From Dactylis glomerata (lineage: Eukaryota; Streptophyta; Magnoliopsida; Poales; Poaceae), in the NCBI GenBank assembly GCA_007115705.1, contig QXEO01000553.1, positions 12,202,491 through 12,266,490 of the forward strand: a stretch of 64,000 bases of DNA, in the 5' to 3' direction. The notes beneath the pieces are model-generated. The model did not search any database, had not been told where the DNA came from, and saw only the letters and a program-made list of their open reading frames with translations. This document shows positions 35,949 through 51,400 of the stretch, in pieces. Position numbers and translations under genes: made by a program. Positions within the stretch are counted from its first letter, which is position 1; each line of letters begins with the position of its first letter.

Positions 35949-38900
35949 CCCCCCCCCCGGTCTAGGGTTTCACCGGATAAAGACCACCGGAGCATCGTCC
36001 ACCCTAGAAAACTTGCATGCATGTGTCCCTAACATATGTGTATATGTGTGACCCAAGGTTGGTACATGCAATATATATATAGGTCCCGGGCATGGCCTTC
36101 TTCACTGACATGGGCAGTTAACACTAGCTGAAATCCACGATCTGTACATGGAAACTCCCGCTACGGGTCTATCGGAGCCTATTTCATGGTAAAGTGGGCC
36201 CAACCATTGCTTTCCATGTATATATGTCCTAAACAAACCAAAATAAAGCAAAAGATCCATCGGTGAGGCCTCATACGGAGAAAGCTATAGGGGGTAGATC
36301 TCCGACCCCCCCGGTCTAGGGTTTCGCCGGATAAAGACCACCGGAGCATCGTCCACCCTAGAAAACTTGCATGCATGTGTCCCTAACATATGTGTATAGG
36401 TGTGACCCAAGGTTGGTACATGCAATATATATAGTTCCCGGGCAAGGCCTTCTTCACATACGTGGGGTGTTAACACTAGCTGAAATCCAGGATCTGTACG
36501 TGGAAACTCCCGCTACGGGTCTATCGGAGCCTATTTCATGGTAAAGTGGGCCCAACCATTGCTTTCCATGTATATATGTCCTAAACAAACCAAAATAAAG
36601 CAAAAGATCCATCGGTGAGGCCTCATACGGAGAAAGCTATAGGGGGTAGATCTCCGACCCCCCCGGTCTAGGGTTTCGCCGGATAAAGACCACCGGAGCA
36701 TCGTCCACCCTAGAAAACTTGCATGCATGTGTCCCTAACATATGTGTATAGGTGTGACCCAAGGTTGGTACATGCAATATATATAGTTCCCGGGCAAGGC
36801 CTTCTTCACATACGTGGGGTGTTAACACTAGCTGAAATCCAGGATCTGTACGTGGAAACTCCCGCTACGGGTCTATCGGAGCCTATTTCATGGTAAAGTG
36901 GGCCCAACCATTGCTTTCCATGTATATATGTCCTAAACAAACCAAAATAAAGCAAAAGATCCATCGGTGAGGCCTCATACGGAGAAAGCTATAGGGGGTA
37001 GATCTCCGACCCCCCCGGTCTAGGGTTTCGCCGGATAAAGACCACCGGAGCATCGTCCACCCTAGAAAACTTGCATGCATGTGTCCCTAACATATGTGTA
37101 TAGGTGTGACCCAAGGTTGGTACATGCAATATATATAGTTCCCGGGCAAGGCCTTCTTCACATACGTGGGGTGTTAACACTAGCTGAAATCCAGGATCTG
37201 TACGTGGAAACTCCCGCTACGGGTCTATCGGAGCCTATTTCATGGTAAAGTGGGCCCAACCATTGCTTTCCATGTATATATGTCCTAAACAAACCAAAAT
37301 AAAGCAAAAGATCCATCGGTGAGGCCTCATACGGAGAAAGCTATAGGGGTAGATCTCCGACCCCCCCGGTCTAGGGTTTCGCCGGATAAAGACCACCGGA
37401 GCATCGTCCACCCTAGAAAACTTGCATGCATGTGTCCCTAACATATGTGTATAGGTGTGACCCAAGGTTGGTACATGCAATATATATAGTTCCCGGGCAA
37501 GGCCTTCTTCACATACGTGGGGTGTTAACACTAGCTGAAATCCAGGATCTGTACGTGGAAACTCCCGCTACGGGTCTATCGGAGCCTATTTCATGGTAAA
37601 GTGGGCCCAACCATTGCTTTCCATGTATATATGTCCTAAACAAACCAAAATAAAGCAAAAGATCCATCGGTGAGGCCTCATACGGAGAAAGCTATAGGGG
37701 GTAGATCTCCGACCCCCCCCGGTCTAGGGTTTCGCCGGATAAAGACCACCGGAGCATCGTCCACCCTAGAAAACTTGCATGCATGTGTCCCTAACATATG
37801 TGTATAGGTGTGACCCAAGGTTGGTACATGCAATATATATAGTTCCCGGGCAAGGCCTTCTTCACATACGTGGGGTGTTAACACTAGCTGAAATCCAGGA
37901 TCTGTACGTGGAAACTCCCGCTACGGGTCTATCGGAGCCTATTTCATGGTAAAGTGGGCCCAACCATTGCTTTCCATGTATATATGTCCTAAACAAACCA
38001 AAATAAAGCAAAAGATCCATCGGTGAGGCCTCATACGGAGAAAGCTATAGGGGGTAGATCTCCGACCCCCCCGGTCTAGGGTTTCGCCGGATAAAGACCA
38101 CCGGAGCATCGTCCACCCTAGAAAACTTGCATGCATGTGTCCCTAACATATGTGTATAGGTGTGACCCAAGGTTGGTACATGCAATATATATAGTTCCCG
38201 GGCAAGGCCTTCTTCACATACGTGGGGTGTTAACACTAGCTGAAATCCAGGATCTGTACGTGGAAACTCCCGCTACGGGTCTATCGGAGCCTATTTCATG
38301 GTAAAGTGGGCCCAACCATTGCTTTCCATGTATATATGTCCTAAACAAACCAAAATAAAGCAAAAGATCCATCGGTGAGGCCTCATACGGAGAAAGCTAT
38401 AGGGGGTAGATCTCCGACCCCCCCGGTCTAGGGTTTCGCCGGATAAAGACCACCGGAGCATCGTCCACCCTAGAAAACTTGCATGCATGTGTCCCTAACA
38501 TATGTGTATAGGTGTGACCCAAGGTTGGTACATGCAATATATATAGTTCCCGGGCAAGGCCTTCTTCACATACGTGGGGTGTTAACACTAGCTGAAATCC
38601 AGGATCTGTACGTGGAAACTCCCGCTACGGGTCTATCGGAGCCTATTTCATGGTAAAGTGGGCCCAACCATTGCTTTCCATGTATATATGTCCTAAACAA
38701 ACCAAAATAAAGCAAAAGATCCATCGGTGAGGCCTCATACGGAGAAAGCTATAGGGGTAGATCTCCGACCCCCCGGTCTAGGGTTTCGCCGGATAAAGAC
38801 CACCGGAGCATCGTCCACCCTAGAAAACTTGCATGCATGTGTCCCTAACATATGTGTATAGGTGTGACCCAAGGTTGGTACATGCAATATATATAGTTCC

Positions 38901-41900
38901 CGGGCAAGGCCTTCTTCACATACGTGGGGTGTTAACACTAGCTGAAATCCAGGATCTGTACGTGGAAACTCCCGCTACGGGTCTATCGGAGCCTATTTCA
39001 TGGTAAAGTGGGCCCAACCATTGCTTTCCATGTATATATGTCCTAAACAAACCAAAATAAAGCAAAAGATCCATCGGTGAGGCCTCATACGGAGAAAGCT
39101 ATAGGGGGTAGATCTCCGACCCCCCCGGTCTAGGGTTTCGCCGGATAAAGACCACCGGAGCATCGTCCACCCTAGAAAACTTGCATGCATGTGTCCCTAA
39201 CATATGTGTATAGGTGTGACCCAAGGTTGGTACATGCAATATATATAGTTCCCGGGCAAGGCCTTCTTCACATACGTGGGGTGTTAACACTAGCTGAAAT
39301 CCAGGATCTGTACGTGGAAACTCCCGCTACGGGTCTATCGGAGCCTATTTCATGGTAAAGTGGGCCCAACCATTGCTTTCCATGTATATATGTCCTAAAC
39401 AAACCAAAATAAAGCAAAAGATCCATCGGTGAGGCCTCATACGGAGAAAGCTATAGGGGGTAGATCTCCGACCCCCCCGGTCTAGGGTTTCGCCGGATAA
39501 AGACCACCGGAGCATCGTCCACCCTAGAAAACTTGCATGCATGTGTCCCTAACATATGTGTATAGGTGTGACCCAAGGTTGGTACATGCAATATATATAG
39601 TTCCCGGGCAAGGCCTTCTTCACATACGTGGGGTGTTAACACTAGCTGAAATCCAGGATCTGTACGTGGAAACTCCCGCTACGGGTCTATCGGAGCCTAT
39701 TTCATGGTAAAGTGGGCCCAACCATTGCTTTCCATGTATATATGTCCTAAACAAACCAAAATAAAGCAAAAGATCCATCGGTGAGGCCTCATACGGAGAA
39801 AGCTATAGGGGGTAGATCTCCAACCCCCCCGGTCTAGGGTTTCGCCGGATAAAGACCACCGGAGCATCGTCCACCCTAGAAAACTTGCATGCATGTGTCC
39901 CTAACATATGTGTATAGGTGTGACCCAAGGTTGGTACATGCAATATATATAGTTCCCGGGCAAGGCCTTCTTCACATACGTGGGGTGTTAACACTAGCTG
40001 AAATCCAGGATCTGTACGTGGAAACTCCCGCTACGGGTCTATCGGAGCCTATTTCATGGTAAAGTGGGCCCAACCATTGCTTTCCATGTATATATGTCCT
40101 AAACAAACCAAAATAAAGCAAAAGATCCATCGGTGAGGCCTCATACGGAGAAAGCTATAGGGGGTAGATCTCCGACCCCCCCGGTCTAGGGTTTCGCCGG
40201 ATAAAGACCACCGGAGCATCGTCCACCCTAGAAAACTTGCATGCATGTGTCCCTAACATATGTGTATAGGTGTGACCCAAGGTTGGTACATGCAATATAT
40301 ATAGTTCCCGGGCAAGGCCTTCTTCACATACGTGGGGTGTTAACACTAGCTGAAATCCAGGATCTGTACGTGGAAACTCCCGCTACGGGTCTATCGGAGC
40401 CTATTTCATGGTAAAGTGGGCCCAACCATTGCTTTCCATGTATATATGTCCTAAACAAACCAAAATAAAGCAAAAGATCCATCGGTGAGGCCTCATACGG
40501 AGAAAGCTATAGGGGGTAGATCTCCGACCCCCCCGGTCTAGGGTTTCGCCGGATAAAGACCACCGGAGCATCGTCCACCCTAGAAAACTTGCATGCATGT
40601 GTCCCTAACATATGTGTATAGGTGTGACCCAAGGTTGGTACATGCAATATATATAGTTCCCGGGCAAGGCCTTCTTCACATACATGGGCTGTTAACACTA
40701 GCTGAAATCCAGGATCTGTACGTGGAAACTCCCGCTACGGGTCTATCGGAGCCTATTTCATGGTAAAGTGGGCCCAACCATTGCTTTCCATGTATATATG
40801 TCCTAAACAAACCAAAATAAAGCAAAAGATCCATCGGTGAGGCCTCGTACGGAGAAAGCTATAGGGGTAGATCTCCGAACCCCCCCCCCCGGTCTAGGGT
40901 TTCGCCGGATAAAGACCACCGGAGCATCGTCCACCCTAGAAAACTTGCATGCATGTGTCCCTAACATATGTGTATAGGTGTGACCCAAGGTTGGTACATG
41001 CAATATATATAGGTCCCGGGCAAGGCCTTCTTCACATACATGGGGTGTTAACACTAGCTGAAATCCAGGATCTGTACGTGGAAACTCCCGCTACGGGTCT
41101 ATCGGAGCCTATTTCATGGTAAAGTGGGCCCAACCATTGCTTTCCATGTATATATGTCCTAAACAAACCAAAATAAAGCAAAAGATCCATCGGTGAGGCC
41201 TCATACGGAGAAAGCTATAGGGGGTAGATCTCCGACCCCCCCGGTCTAGGGTTTCGCCGGATAAAGACCACCGGAGCATCGTCCACCCTAGAAAACTTGC
41301 ATGCATGTGTCCCTAACATATGTGTATAGGTGTGACCCAAGGTTGGTACATGCAATATATATAGTTCCCGGGCAAGGCCTTCTTCACATACGTGGGGTGT
41401 TAACACTAGCTGAAATCCAGGATCTGTACGTGGAAACTCCCGCTACGGGTCTATCGGAGCCTATTTCATGGTAAAGTGGGCCCAACCATTGCTTTCCATG
41501 TATATATGTCCTAAACAAACCAAAATAAAGCAAAAGATCCATCGGTGAGGCCTCATACGGAGAAAGCTATAGGGGGTAGATCTCCGACCCCCCCGGTCTA
41601 GGGTTTCGCGGGATAAAGACCACCGGAGCATCGTCCACCCTAGAAAACTTGCATGCATGTGTCCCTAACATATGTGTGTAGGTGTGACCCAAGGTTGGTA
41701 CATGCAATATATAGATCCCGGGCAAGGCCTTCTTCACATACATGGGGTGTTAACACTATCTGAAATCCAGGATCTGTACGTGGAAACTCCCGCTACGGGT
41801 CTATCGGAGCCTATTTCATGGTAAAGTGGGCCCAACCATTGCTTTCCATGTATATATGTCCTAAACAAACCAAAATAAAGGAAAAGATCCATCAGTGAGG

Positions 41901-42030
41901 CCTCGTACGGAGAAAGCTATAGGGGTAGATCTCCGAACGCCCCCCGGTCTAGGGTTTTGCCGGATAAAGACCACCGGAGCATCGTCCAACCTAGAAAACT
42001 TGCATGCATGTGTCCCTAACATATGTGTGT
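35949..42030. repeat. Satellite array 3, homogenised lineage-A monomers, about 17 copies
   Basis: After one hybrid monomer resembling 21092-21310, copies from about 36170 to 40690 are almost identical to each other at 351 or 352 bp; the visible differences are mainly the G-run (GGGG or GGGGG) and C-run length. The last monomers (40800-42030) are of the older, diverged type. Lineage B follows at CATATGTGTGTACCTAACA. Confidence 0.95.
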
Positions 42031-42499
42031 ACCTAACATGTGTGTGCATGTGTGTTGGTGGGTTGATGGGATCCAATAGCTATAGCTCCCCGGCCGCTCT
42101 CACCTGCCTCCCACGTACATATCGCTCCTGGCTCATGACTTAGAGGTGTAAACTCGCACGTCGGTTCCACCGATGGGAACCTTGTCCTAGGAATGGCCAA
42201 ACCTATGCTTACCATGTTCATATGTCCTAACTAAAGCTAAAGGAACACACTACCCCACCTTAGTGCCACCCTCCGGAGAAATCTAGGGGGTAGACCGCGC
42301 GGGTGCTGTTGGCTAGGGTTTCGCCCCAGATCGGGCTTCGGGGGCCCACATGCAACCCAGAGCATGCATGCGAACCTAACATGTGTGTGCATGTGTGTTG
42401 GTGGGTTGATGGGATCCAATAGCTATAGCTCCCTCGCCGCTCTCACCTGCCTCCCACGTACATATCGCTCCCGGCTCATGACTTAGAGGTGTAAACTCC
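42031..42499. repeat. Lineage-B insert between arrays 3 and 4
   Basis: About 1.3 B units with private variants (AACTCGCACGTCGG, CCGATGGGAACC, CCCCAGATCGGGC). The junctions lie in the TGTGTGT word on the left and at AAACTCCCCCCC on the right. The block and its flanks are duplicated at 52790-53261. Confidence 0.9.
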
Positions 42500-45400
42500 C
42501 CCCCCGGTCTAGGGTATCACCGGATAAAGAGCACCAGAGCATCGTCCACCCTAGAAAACTTGCATGCATGTGTCCCTAACATATGTGTGTAGGTGTGACC
42601 CAAGGTTGGTACATGCAATATATATAGGTCCCGAGCATGGCCTTCTTCACAGACATGGGCTGTTAACACTAGCTGAAATCCAGGATCTGTACGTGGAAAC
42701 TCCCGCTACGGGTCTATCGGAGCCTATTTCATGGTAAAGTGGGCCCAACCATTGCTTTCCATGTATATATGTCCTAAACAAACCAAAATAAAGCAAAAGA
42801 TCCATCGGTGAGGCCTCATACGGAGAAAGCTATAGGGGTAGATCTCCGAACCCCCCCGGTCTAGGGTTTCGCCGGATAAAGACCACCGGAGCATCGTCCA
42901 CCCTAGAAAACTTGCATGCATGTGTCCCTAACATATGTGTATAGGTGTGACCCAAGGTTGGTACATGCAATATATATAGGTCCCGGGCAAGGCCTTCTTC
43001 ACATACGTGGGTGTTAACACTAGCTGAAATCCAGGATCTGTACGTGGAAACTCCCGCTACGGGTCTATCGGAGCCTATTTCATGGTAAAGTGGGCCCAAC
43101 CATTGCTTTCCATGTATATGTCCTAAACAAACCAAAATAAAGCAAAAGATCCATCGGTGAGGCCTCATACGGAGAAAGCTATAGGGGTAGATCTCCGACC
43201 CCCCCCGGTCTAGGGTTTCGCCGGATAAAGACCACCGGAGCATCGTCCACCCTAGAAAACTTGCATGCATGTGTCCCTAACATATGTGTGTAGGTGTGAC
43301 ACAAGGTTGGTACATGCAATATATATATGTCCCGGGCAAGGCCTTCTTCACATACATGGGGTGTTAAGCTGAAATCCAGGAGCTGTACGTGGAAACTCCC
43401 GCTACGGGTCTATCGGAGCCTATTTCATGGTAAAGTGGGCCCAACCATTGCTTTCCATGTATATATGTCCTAAACAAACCAAAATAAAGCAAAAGATCCA
43501 TCGATGAGGCCTCATACGGAGAAAGCTAGAGGGGTAGATCTTCGAACCCCCCGGTCTAGGGTTTCGCCGGATAAAGACCACCGGAGCATCGTCCACCCTA
43601 GAAAACTTGCATGCATGTGTCCCTAACATATGTGTATAGGTGTGACCCAAGGTTGGTACATGCAATATATATAGTTCCCGGGCAAGGCCTTCTTCACATA
43701 CGTGGGGTGTTAACACTAGCTGAAATCCAGGATCTGTACGTGGAAACTCCCGCTACGGGTCTATCGGAGCCTATTTCATGGTAAAGTGGGCCCAACCATT
43801 GCTTTCCATGTATATATGTCCTAAACAAACCAAAATAAAGCAAAAGATCCATCGGTGAGGCCTCATACGGAGAAAGCTATAGGGGTAGATCTCCGACCCC
43901 CCCGGTCTAGGGTTTCGCCGGATAAAGACCACCGGAGCATCGTCCACCCTAGAAAACTTGCATGCATGTGTCCCTAACATATGTGTATAGGTGTGACCCA
44001 AGGTTGGTACATGCAATATATATAGTTCCCGGGCAAGGCCTTCTTCACATACGTGGGGTGTTAACACTAGCTGAAATCCAGGATCTGTACGTGGAAACTC
44101 CCGCTACGGGTCTATCGGAGCCTATTTCATGGTAAAGTGGGCCCAACCATTGCTTTCCATGTATATATGTCCTAAACAAACCAAAATAAAGCAAAAGATC
44201 CATCGGTGAGGCCTCATACGGAGAAAGCTATAGGGGTAGATCTCCGACCCCCCCGGTCTAGGGTTTCGCCGGATAAAGACCACCGGAGCATCGTCCACCC
44301 TAGAAAACTTGCATGCATGTGTCCCTAACATATGTGTATAGGTGTGACCCAAGGTTGGTACATGCAATATATATAGTTCCCGGGCAAGGCCTTCTTCACA
44401 TACGTGGGGTGTTAACACTAGCTGAAATCCAGGATCTGTACGTGGAAACTCCCGCTACGGGTCTATCGGAGCCTATTTCATGGTAAAGTGGGCCCAACCA
44501 TTGCTTTCCATGTATATATGTCCTAAACAAACCAAAATAAAGCAAAAGATCCATCGGTGAGGCCTCATACGGAGAAAGCTATAGGGGTAGATCTCCGACC
44601 CCCCCGGTCTAGGGTTTCGCCGGATAAAGACCACCGGAGCATCGTCCACCCTAGAAAACTTGCATGCATGTGTCCCTAACATATGTGTATAGGTGTGACC
44701 CAAGGTTGGTACATGCAATATATATAGGTCCCGGGCAAGGCCTTCTTCACATACGTGGGCTGTTAACACTAGCTGAAATCCAGGATCTGTACGTGGAAAC
44801 TCCCGCTACGGGTCTATCGGAGCCTATTTCATGGTAAAGTGGGCCCAACCATTGCTTTCCATGTATATATGTCCTAAACAAACCAAAATAAAGCAAAAGA
44901 TCCATCGGTGAGGCCTCATACGGAGAAAGCTATAGGGGTAGATCTCCGAACCCCCCCGGTCTAGGGTTTCGCCGGATAAAGACCACCGGAGCATCGTCCA
45001 CCCTAGAAAACTTGCATGCATGTGTCCCTAACATATGTGTATAGGTGTGACCCAAGGTTGGTACATGCAATATATATAGGTCCCGGGCAAGGCCTTCTTC
45101 ACATACGTGGGGTGTTAACACTAGCTGAAATCCAGGATCTGTACGTGGAAACTCCCGCTACGGGTCTATCGGAGCCTATTTCATGGTAAAGTGGGCCCAA
45201 CCATTGCTTTCCATGTATATATGTCCTAAACAAACCAAAATAAAGCAAAAGATCCATCGGTGAGGCCTCGTACGGAGAAAGCTATAGGGGTAGATCTCCG
45301 AACCCCCCGGTCTAGGGTTTCGCCGGATAAAGACCACCGGAGCATCGTCCACCCTAGAAAACTTGCATGCATGTGTCCCTAACATATGTGTATAGGTGTG

Positions 45401-48400
45401 ACCCAAGGTTGGTACATGCAATATATATAGTTCCCGGGCAAGGCCTTCTTCACATACGTGGGGTGTTAACACTAGCTGAAATCCAGGATCTGTACGTGGA
45501 AACTCCCGCTACGGGTCTATCGGAGCCTATTTCATGGTAAAGTGGGCCCAACCATTGCTTTCCATGTATATATGTCCTAAACAAACCAAAATAAAGCAAA
45601 AGATCCATCGGTGAGGCCTCATACGGAGAAAGCTATAGGGGGTAGATCTCCGACCCCCCCGGTCTAGGGTTTCGCCGGATAAAGACCACCGGAGCATCGT
45701 CCACCCTAGAAAACTTGCATGCATGTGTCCCTAACATATGTGTATAGGTGTGACCCAAGGTTGGTACATGCAATATATATAGGTCCCGGGCAAGGCCTTC
45801 TTCACATACGTGGGGTGTTAACACTAGCTGAAATCCAGGATCTGTACGTGGAAACTCCCGCTACGGGTCTATCGGAGCCTATTTCATGGTAAAGTGGGCC
45901 CAACCATTGCTTTCCATGTATATATGTCCTAAACAAACCAAAATAAAGCAAAAGATCCATCGGTGAGGCCTCATACGGAGAAAGCTATAGGGGTAGATCT
46001 CCGACCCCCCCGGTCTAGGGTTTCGCCGGATAAAGACCACCGGAGCATCGTCCACCCTAGAAAACTTGCATGCATGTGTCCCTAACATATGTGTATAGGT
46101 GTGACCCAAGGTTGGTACATGCAATATATATAGTTCCCGGGCAAGGCCTTCTTCACATACGTGGGGTGTTAACACTAGCTGAAATCCAGGATCTGTACGT
46201 GGAAACTCCCGCTACGGGTCTATCGGAGCCTATTTCATGGTAAAGTGGGCCCAACCATTGCTTTCCATGTATATATGTCCTAAACAAACAAAATAAAGCA
46301 AAAGATCCATCGGTGAGGCCTCATACGGAGAAAGCTATAGGGGTAGATCTCGAACCCCCCCGGTCTAGGGTTTCGCCGGATAAAGACCACCGGAGCATCG
46401 TCCACCCTAGAAAACTTGCATGCATGTGTCCCTAACATATGTGTATAGGTGTGACCCAAGGTTGGTACATGCAATATATATAGGTCCCGGGCAAGGCCTT
46501 CTTCACAGACATGGGCTGTTAACACTAGCTGAAATCCAGGATCTGTACGTGGAAACTCCCGCTACGGGTCTATCGGAGCCTATTTCATGGTAAAGTGGGC
46601 CCAACCATTGCTTTCCATGTATATATGTCCTAAACAAACCAAAATAAAGCAAAAGATCCATCGGTGAGGCCTCATACGGAGAAAGCTATAGGGGTAGATC
46701 TCCGAACCCCCCCCCGGTCTAGGGTTTCGCCGGATAAAGACCACCGGAGCATCGTCCACCCTAGAAAACTTGCATGCATGTGTCCCTAACATATGTGTAT
46801 AGGTGTGACCCAAGGTTGGTACATGCAATATATATAGGTCCCGGGCAAGGCCTTCTTCACATACATGGGCTATTAACACTAGCTGAAATCCAGGATCTGT
46901 ACGTGGAAACTCCCGCTACGGGTCTATCGGAGCCTATTTTATGGTAAAGTGGGACCAACCATTGCTTTCCATATACATATGTCCTAAACAAACCAAAATA
47001 AAGCAAAAGATCCATCGGTGAGGCCTCGTACGGAGAAAGCTATAGGGGTAGATCTCCGAACCCCCCGGTCTAGGGTTTCGCCGGATAAAGACCACCGGAG
47101 CATCGTCCACCCTAGAAAACTTGCATGCATGTGTCCCTAACATATGTGTATAGGTGTGACCCAAGGTTGGTACATGCAATATATATAGGTCCCGGGCATG
47201 GCCTTCTTCACAGACATGGGCTGTTAACACTAGCTGAAATCCAGGATCTGTACGTGGAAACTCCCGCTACGGGTCTATCGGAGCCTATTTCATGGTAAAG
47301 TGGGCCCAACCATTGCTTTCCATGTATATATGTCCTAAACAAACCAAAATAAAGCAAAAGATCCATCGGTGAGGCCTCATACGGAGAAAGCTATAGGGGT
47401 AGATCTCCGAACCCCCCGGTCTAGGGTTTCGCCGGATAAAGACCACCGGAGCATCGTCCACCCTAGAAAACTTGCATGCATGTGTCCCTAACATATGTGT
47501 ATAGGTGTGACCCAAGGTTGGTACATGCAATATATATAGGTCCCGGGCAAGGCCTTCTTCACATACATGGGGTGTTAACACTAGCTGAAATCCAGGATCT
47601 GTACGTGGAAACTCCCGCTACGGGTCTATCGGAGCCTATTTCATGGTAAAGTGGGCCCAACCATTGCTTTCCATGTATATATGTCCTAAACAAACCAAAA
47701 TAAAGCAAAAGATCCATCGGTGAGGCCTCATACGGAGAAAGCTATAGGGGTAGATCTCCGAATCCCCCCTGGTCTAGGGTTTCGCCGGATAAAGACCACC
47801 AGAGCATCGTCCACCCTAGAAAACTTGCATGCATGTGTCCCTAACATATGTGTATAGGTGTGACCCAAGGTTGGTACATGCAATATATATAGGTCCCGGG
47901 CATGGCCTTCTTCACAGACATGGGCTGTTAACACTAGCTGAAATCCAGATCTGTACGTGGAAACTCCCGCTACAGGTCTATCGGAGCCTATTTCATGGTA
48001 AAGTGGGCCCAACCATTTGTTTTCCATGTATATATGTCCTAAACAAACCAAAATAAAGCAAAAGATCCATCGGTGAGGCCTCGTACGGAGAAAGCTATAG
48101 GGGTAGATCTCAAACCCCCCCGGTCTAGGGTTTCGCCGGATAAAGACCACCGGAGCATCGTCCACCGTAGAAAACTTGCATGCATGTGTCCCTAACATAT
48201 GTGTATAGGTGTGACCCAAGGTTGGTACATGCAATATATATAGGTCCCGGGCAATGCCTTCTTCACATACATGGGCTGTTAACACTAGCTGAAATCAGGA
48301 TCTGTACGTGGAAACTTCCGCTACGGGTCTATCAGAGCCTATTTCATGGTAAAGTGGGCCCAACCATTGCTTTCCATGTATATATGTCCTAAACAAACCA

Positions 48401-51400
48401 AAATAAAGCAAAAGATCCATCGGTGAGGCCTCGTACGGAGAAAGCTATAGGGGTAGATCTCCGAACCCCCCCCGGTCTAGGGTTTCGCCGGATAAAGACC
48501 ACCGGAGCATCGTCCACCCTAGAAAACTTGCATGCATGTGTCCCTAACATATGTGTATAGGTGTGACCCAAGGTTGGTACATGCAATATATATAGGTCCC
48601 GGGCATGGCCTTCTTCACAGACATGGGCTGTTAACACTAGCTGAAATCCAGGATCTGTACGTGGAAACTCCCGCTACGGGTCTATCGGAGCCTATTTCAT
48701 GGTAAAGTGGGCCCAACCATTGCTTTCCATGTATATATGTCCTAAACAAACCAAAATAAAGCAAAAGATCCATCGGTGAGGCCTCATACGGAGAAAGCTA
48801 TAGGGGTAGATCTCCGAACCCCCCGGTCTAGGGTTTCACCGGATAAAGACCACCGGAGCATCGTCCACCCTAGAAAACTTGCATGCATGTGTCCCTAACA
48901 TATGTGTATAGGTGTGACCCAAGGTTGGTACATGCAATATATATAGGTCCCGGGCATGGCCTTCTTCACAGACATGGGCTGTTAACACTAGCTGAAATCC
49001 AGGATCTGTACGTGGAAACTCCCGCTACGGGTCTATCGAAGCCTATTTTATGGTAAAGTGGGCCCAACCATTGCTTTCCATGTATATATGTCCTAAACAA
49101 ACCAAAATAAAGCAAAAGATCCATCGGTGAGGCCTCGTACGGAGAAAGCTATAGGGGTAGATCTCCGAACCCCCCCGGTCTAGGGTTTCGCCGGATAAAG
49201 ACCACCGGAGCATCGTCCACCCTAGAAAACTTGCATGCATGTGTCCCTAACATATGTGTGTAGGTGTGACCCAAGGTTGGTACATGCAATATATATATAG
49301 GTCCCGGGCAAGGCCTTCTTCACATACATGGGGTGTTAACACTAGCTGAAATCCAGGATCTGTACGTGGAAACTCCCGCTACGGGTCTACCGGAGCCTAT
49401 TTCATGGTAAAGTGGGTCCAACCATTGCTTTCCATGTATATATGTCCTAAACAAACCAAAATAAAGCAAAAGATCCATCGGTGAGGCCTCGTATGGAGAA
49501 AGCTATAGGGGTAGATCTCCGAATCCCCCTGGTCTAGGGTTTCGCCGAATAAAGAGCACCAGAGCATCGTCCACCCTAGAAAACTTGCATGCATGTGTCC
49601 CTAACATATGTGTATAGGTGTGACCCAAGGTTGGTACATGCAATATATATAGATCCCGGGCATGGCCTTCTTCACAGACATGGGCTGTTAACACTAGCTG
49701 AAATCCAGGATCTGTACGTGGAAACTCCCGCTACAGGGTCTATCGGAGCCTATTTCATGGTAAAGTGGGCCCAACCATTGCTTTCCATGTATATATGTCC
49801 TAAACAAACAAAATAAAGCAAAAGATCCATCGGTGAGGCCTCGTACGGAGAAAGCTATAGGGGTAGATCTGCAAACCCCCCGGTCTAGGGTTTCGCCGGA
49901 TAAAGACCACCGGAGCATCGTCCACCGTAGAAAACTTGCATGCATGTGTCCCTAACATATGTGTATAGGTGTGACCCAAGGTTGGTACATGCAATATATA
50001 TAGGTCCCGGGCAATGCCTTCTTCACTGACATGGGCAGTTAACACTAGCTGAAATCCAGGATCTGTACGTGGAAACTCCCGCTACGGGTCTATCAGAGCC
50101 TATTTCATGGTAAAGTGGGCCCAACCATTGCTTTCCATGTATATATGTCCTAAACAAACCAAAATAAAGCAAAAGATCCATCGGTGAGGCCTCGTATGGA
50201 GAAAGCTATAGGGGTAGATCTCCGAACCCCCCCCCCGGTCTAGGGTTTCGCCGGATAAAGACCACCGGAGCATCGTCCACCCTAGAAAACTTGCATGCAT
50301 GTGTCCCTAACATATGTGTGTAGGTGTGACCCATGGTTGGTACAGGCAATATATATAGGTCCCGGGCAATGCGTTCTTCACTGACATGGGCAGTTAACAC
50401 TAGCTGAAATCCAGGATCTATACGTGGAAACTCCCGCTACGGGTCTATCGGAGCCTATTTCATGGTAAACTGGGCCCAACCATTGCTTTCCATATATTTA
50501 TGTCCTAAACAAACCAAAATAAAGCAAAAGATCTATCGGTGAGGTCCCGTACGGAGAAAGCTATAGGGGTAGATCTCCGAACCCCCGGGTCTAGGGTTTC
50601 AACGGATAAAGACCACCAGAGCGTCGTCCACCCTAGAAAACTTGCATGCATGTGTCCCTAACATATGTGTATAGGTGTGACCCAAGGTTAGTACATGCAA
50701 TATATATAGGTCCCGGGCATGGCCTTCTTCACAGACATGGGCTGTTAACACTAGCTGAAATCCAGGATCTGTACGTGGAAACTCCCGCTACGGGTCTATC
50801 GAAGCCTATTTTATGGTAAAGTGGGCCCAACCATTGCTTTCCATGTATATATGTCCTAAACAAACCAAAATAAAGCAAAAGATCCATCGGTGAGGCCTCG
50901 TACGGAGAAAGCTATAGGGGTAGATCTCCGAACCCCCCGGTCTAGGGTTTCGCGGGATAAAGACCTCCGGAGCATCGTCCACCCTAGAAAACTTGCATGC
51001 ATGTGTCCCTAACATATGTGTGTAGGTGTGACCCAAGGTTGGTACATGCAATATATATAGGTCCCGGGCAAGGCCTTCTTCACATACATGGGGTGTTAAC
51101 ACTAGCTGAAATCCAGGATCTGTACGTGGAAACTCCCGCTACGGGTCTATCGGAGCCTATTTCATGGTAAAGTGGGTCCAACCATTGCTTTCCATGTATA
51201 TATGTCCTAAACAAACCAAAATAAAGCAAAAGATCTATCGGTGAGGCCTCGTATGGAGAAAGCTATAGGGGTAGATCTCCGAATCCCCCTGGTCTAGGGT
51301 TTCGCCGGATAAAGACCACCAGAGCATCGTCCACCCTAGAAAACTTGCATGCATGTGTCCCTAACATATGTGTATAGGTGTGACCCAAGGTTGGTACATG

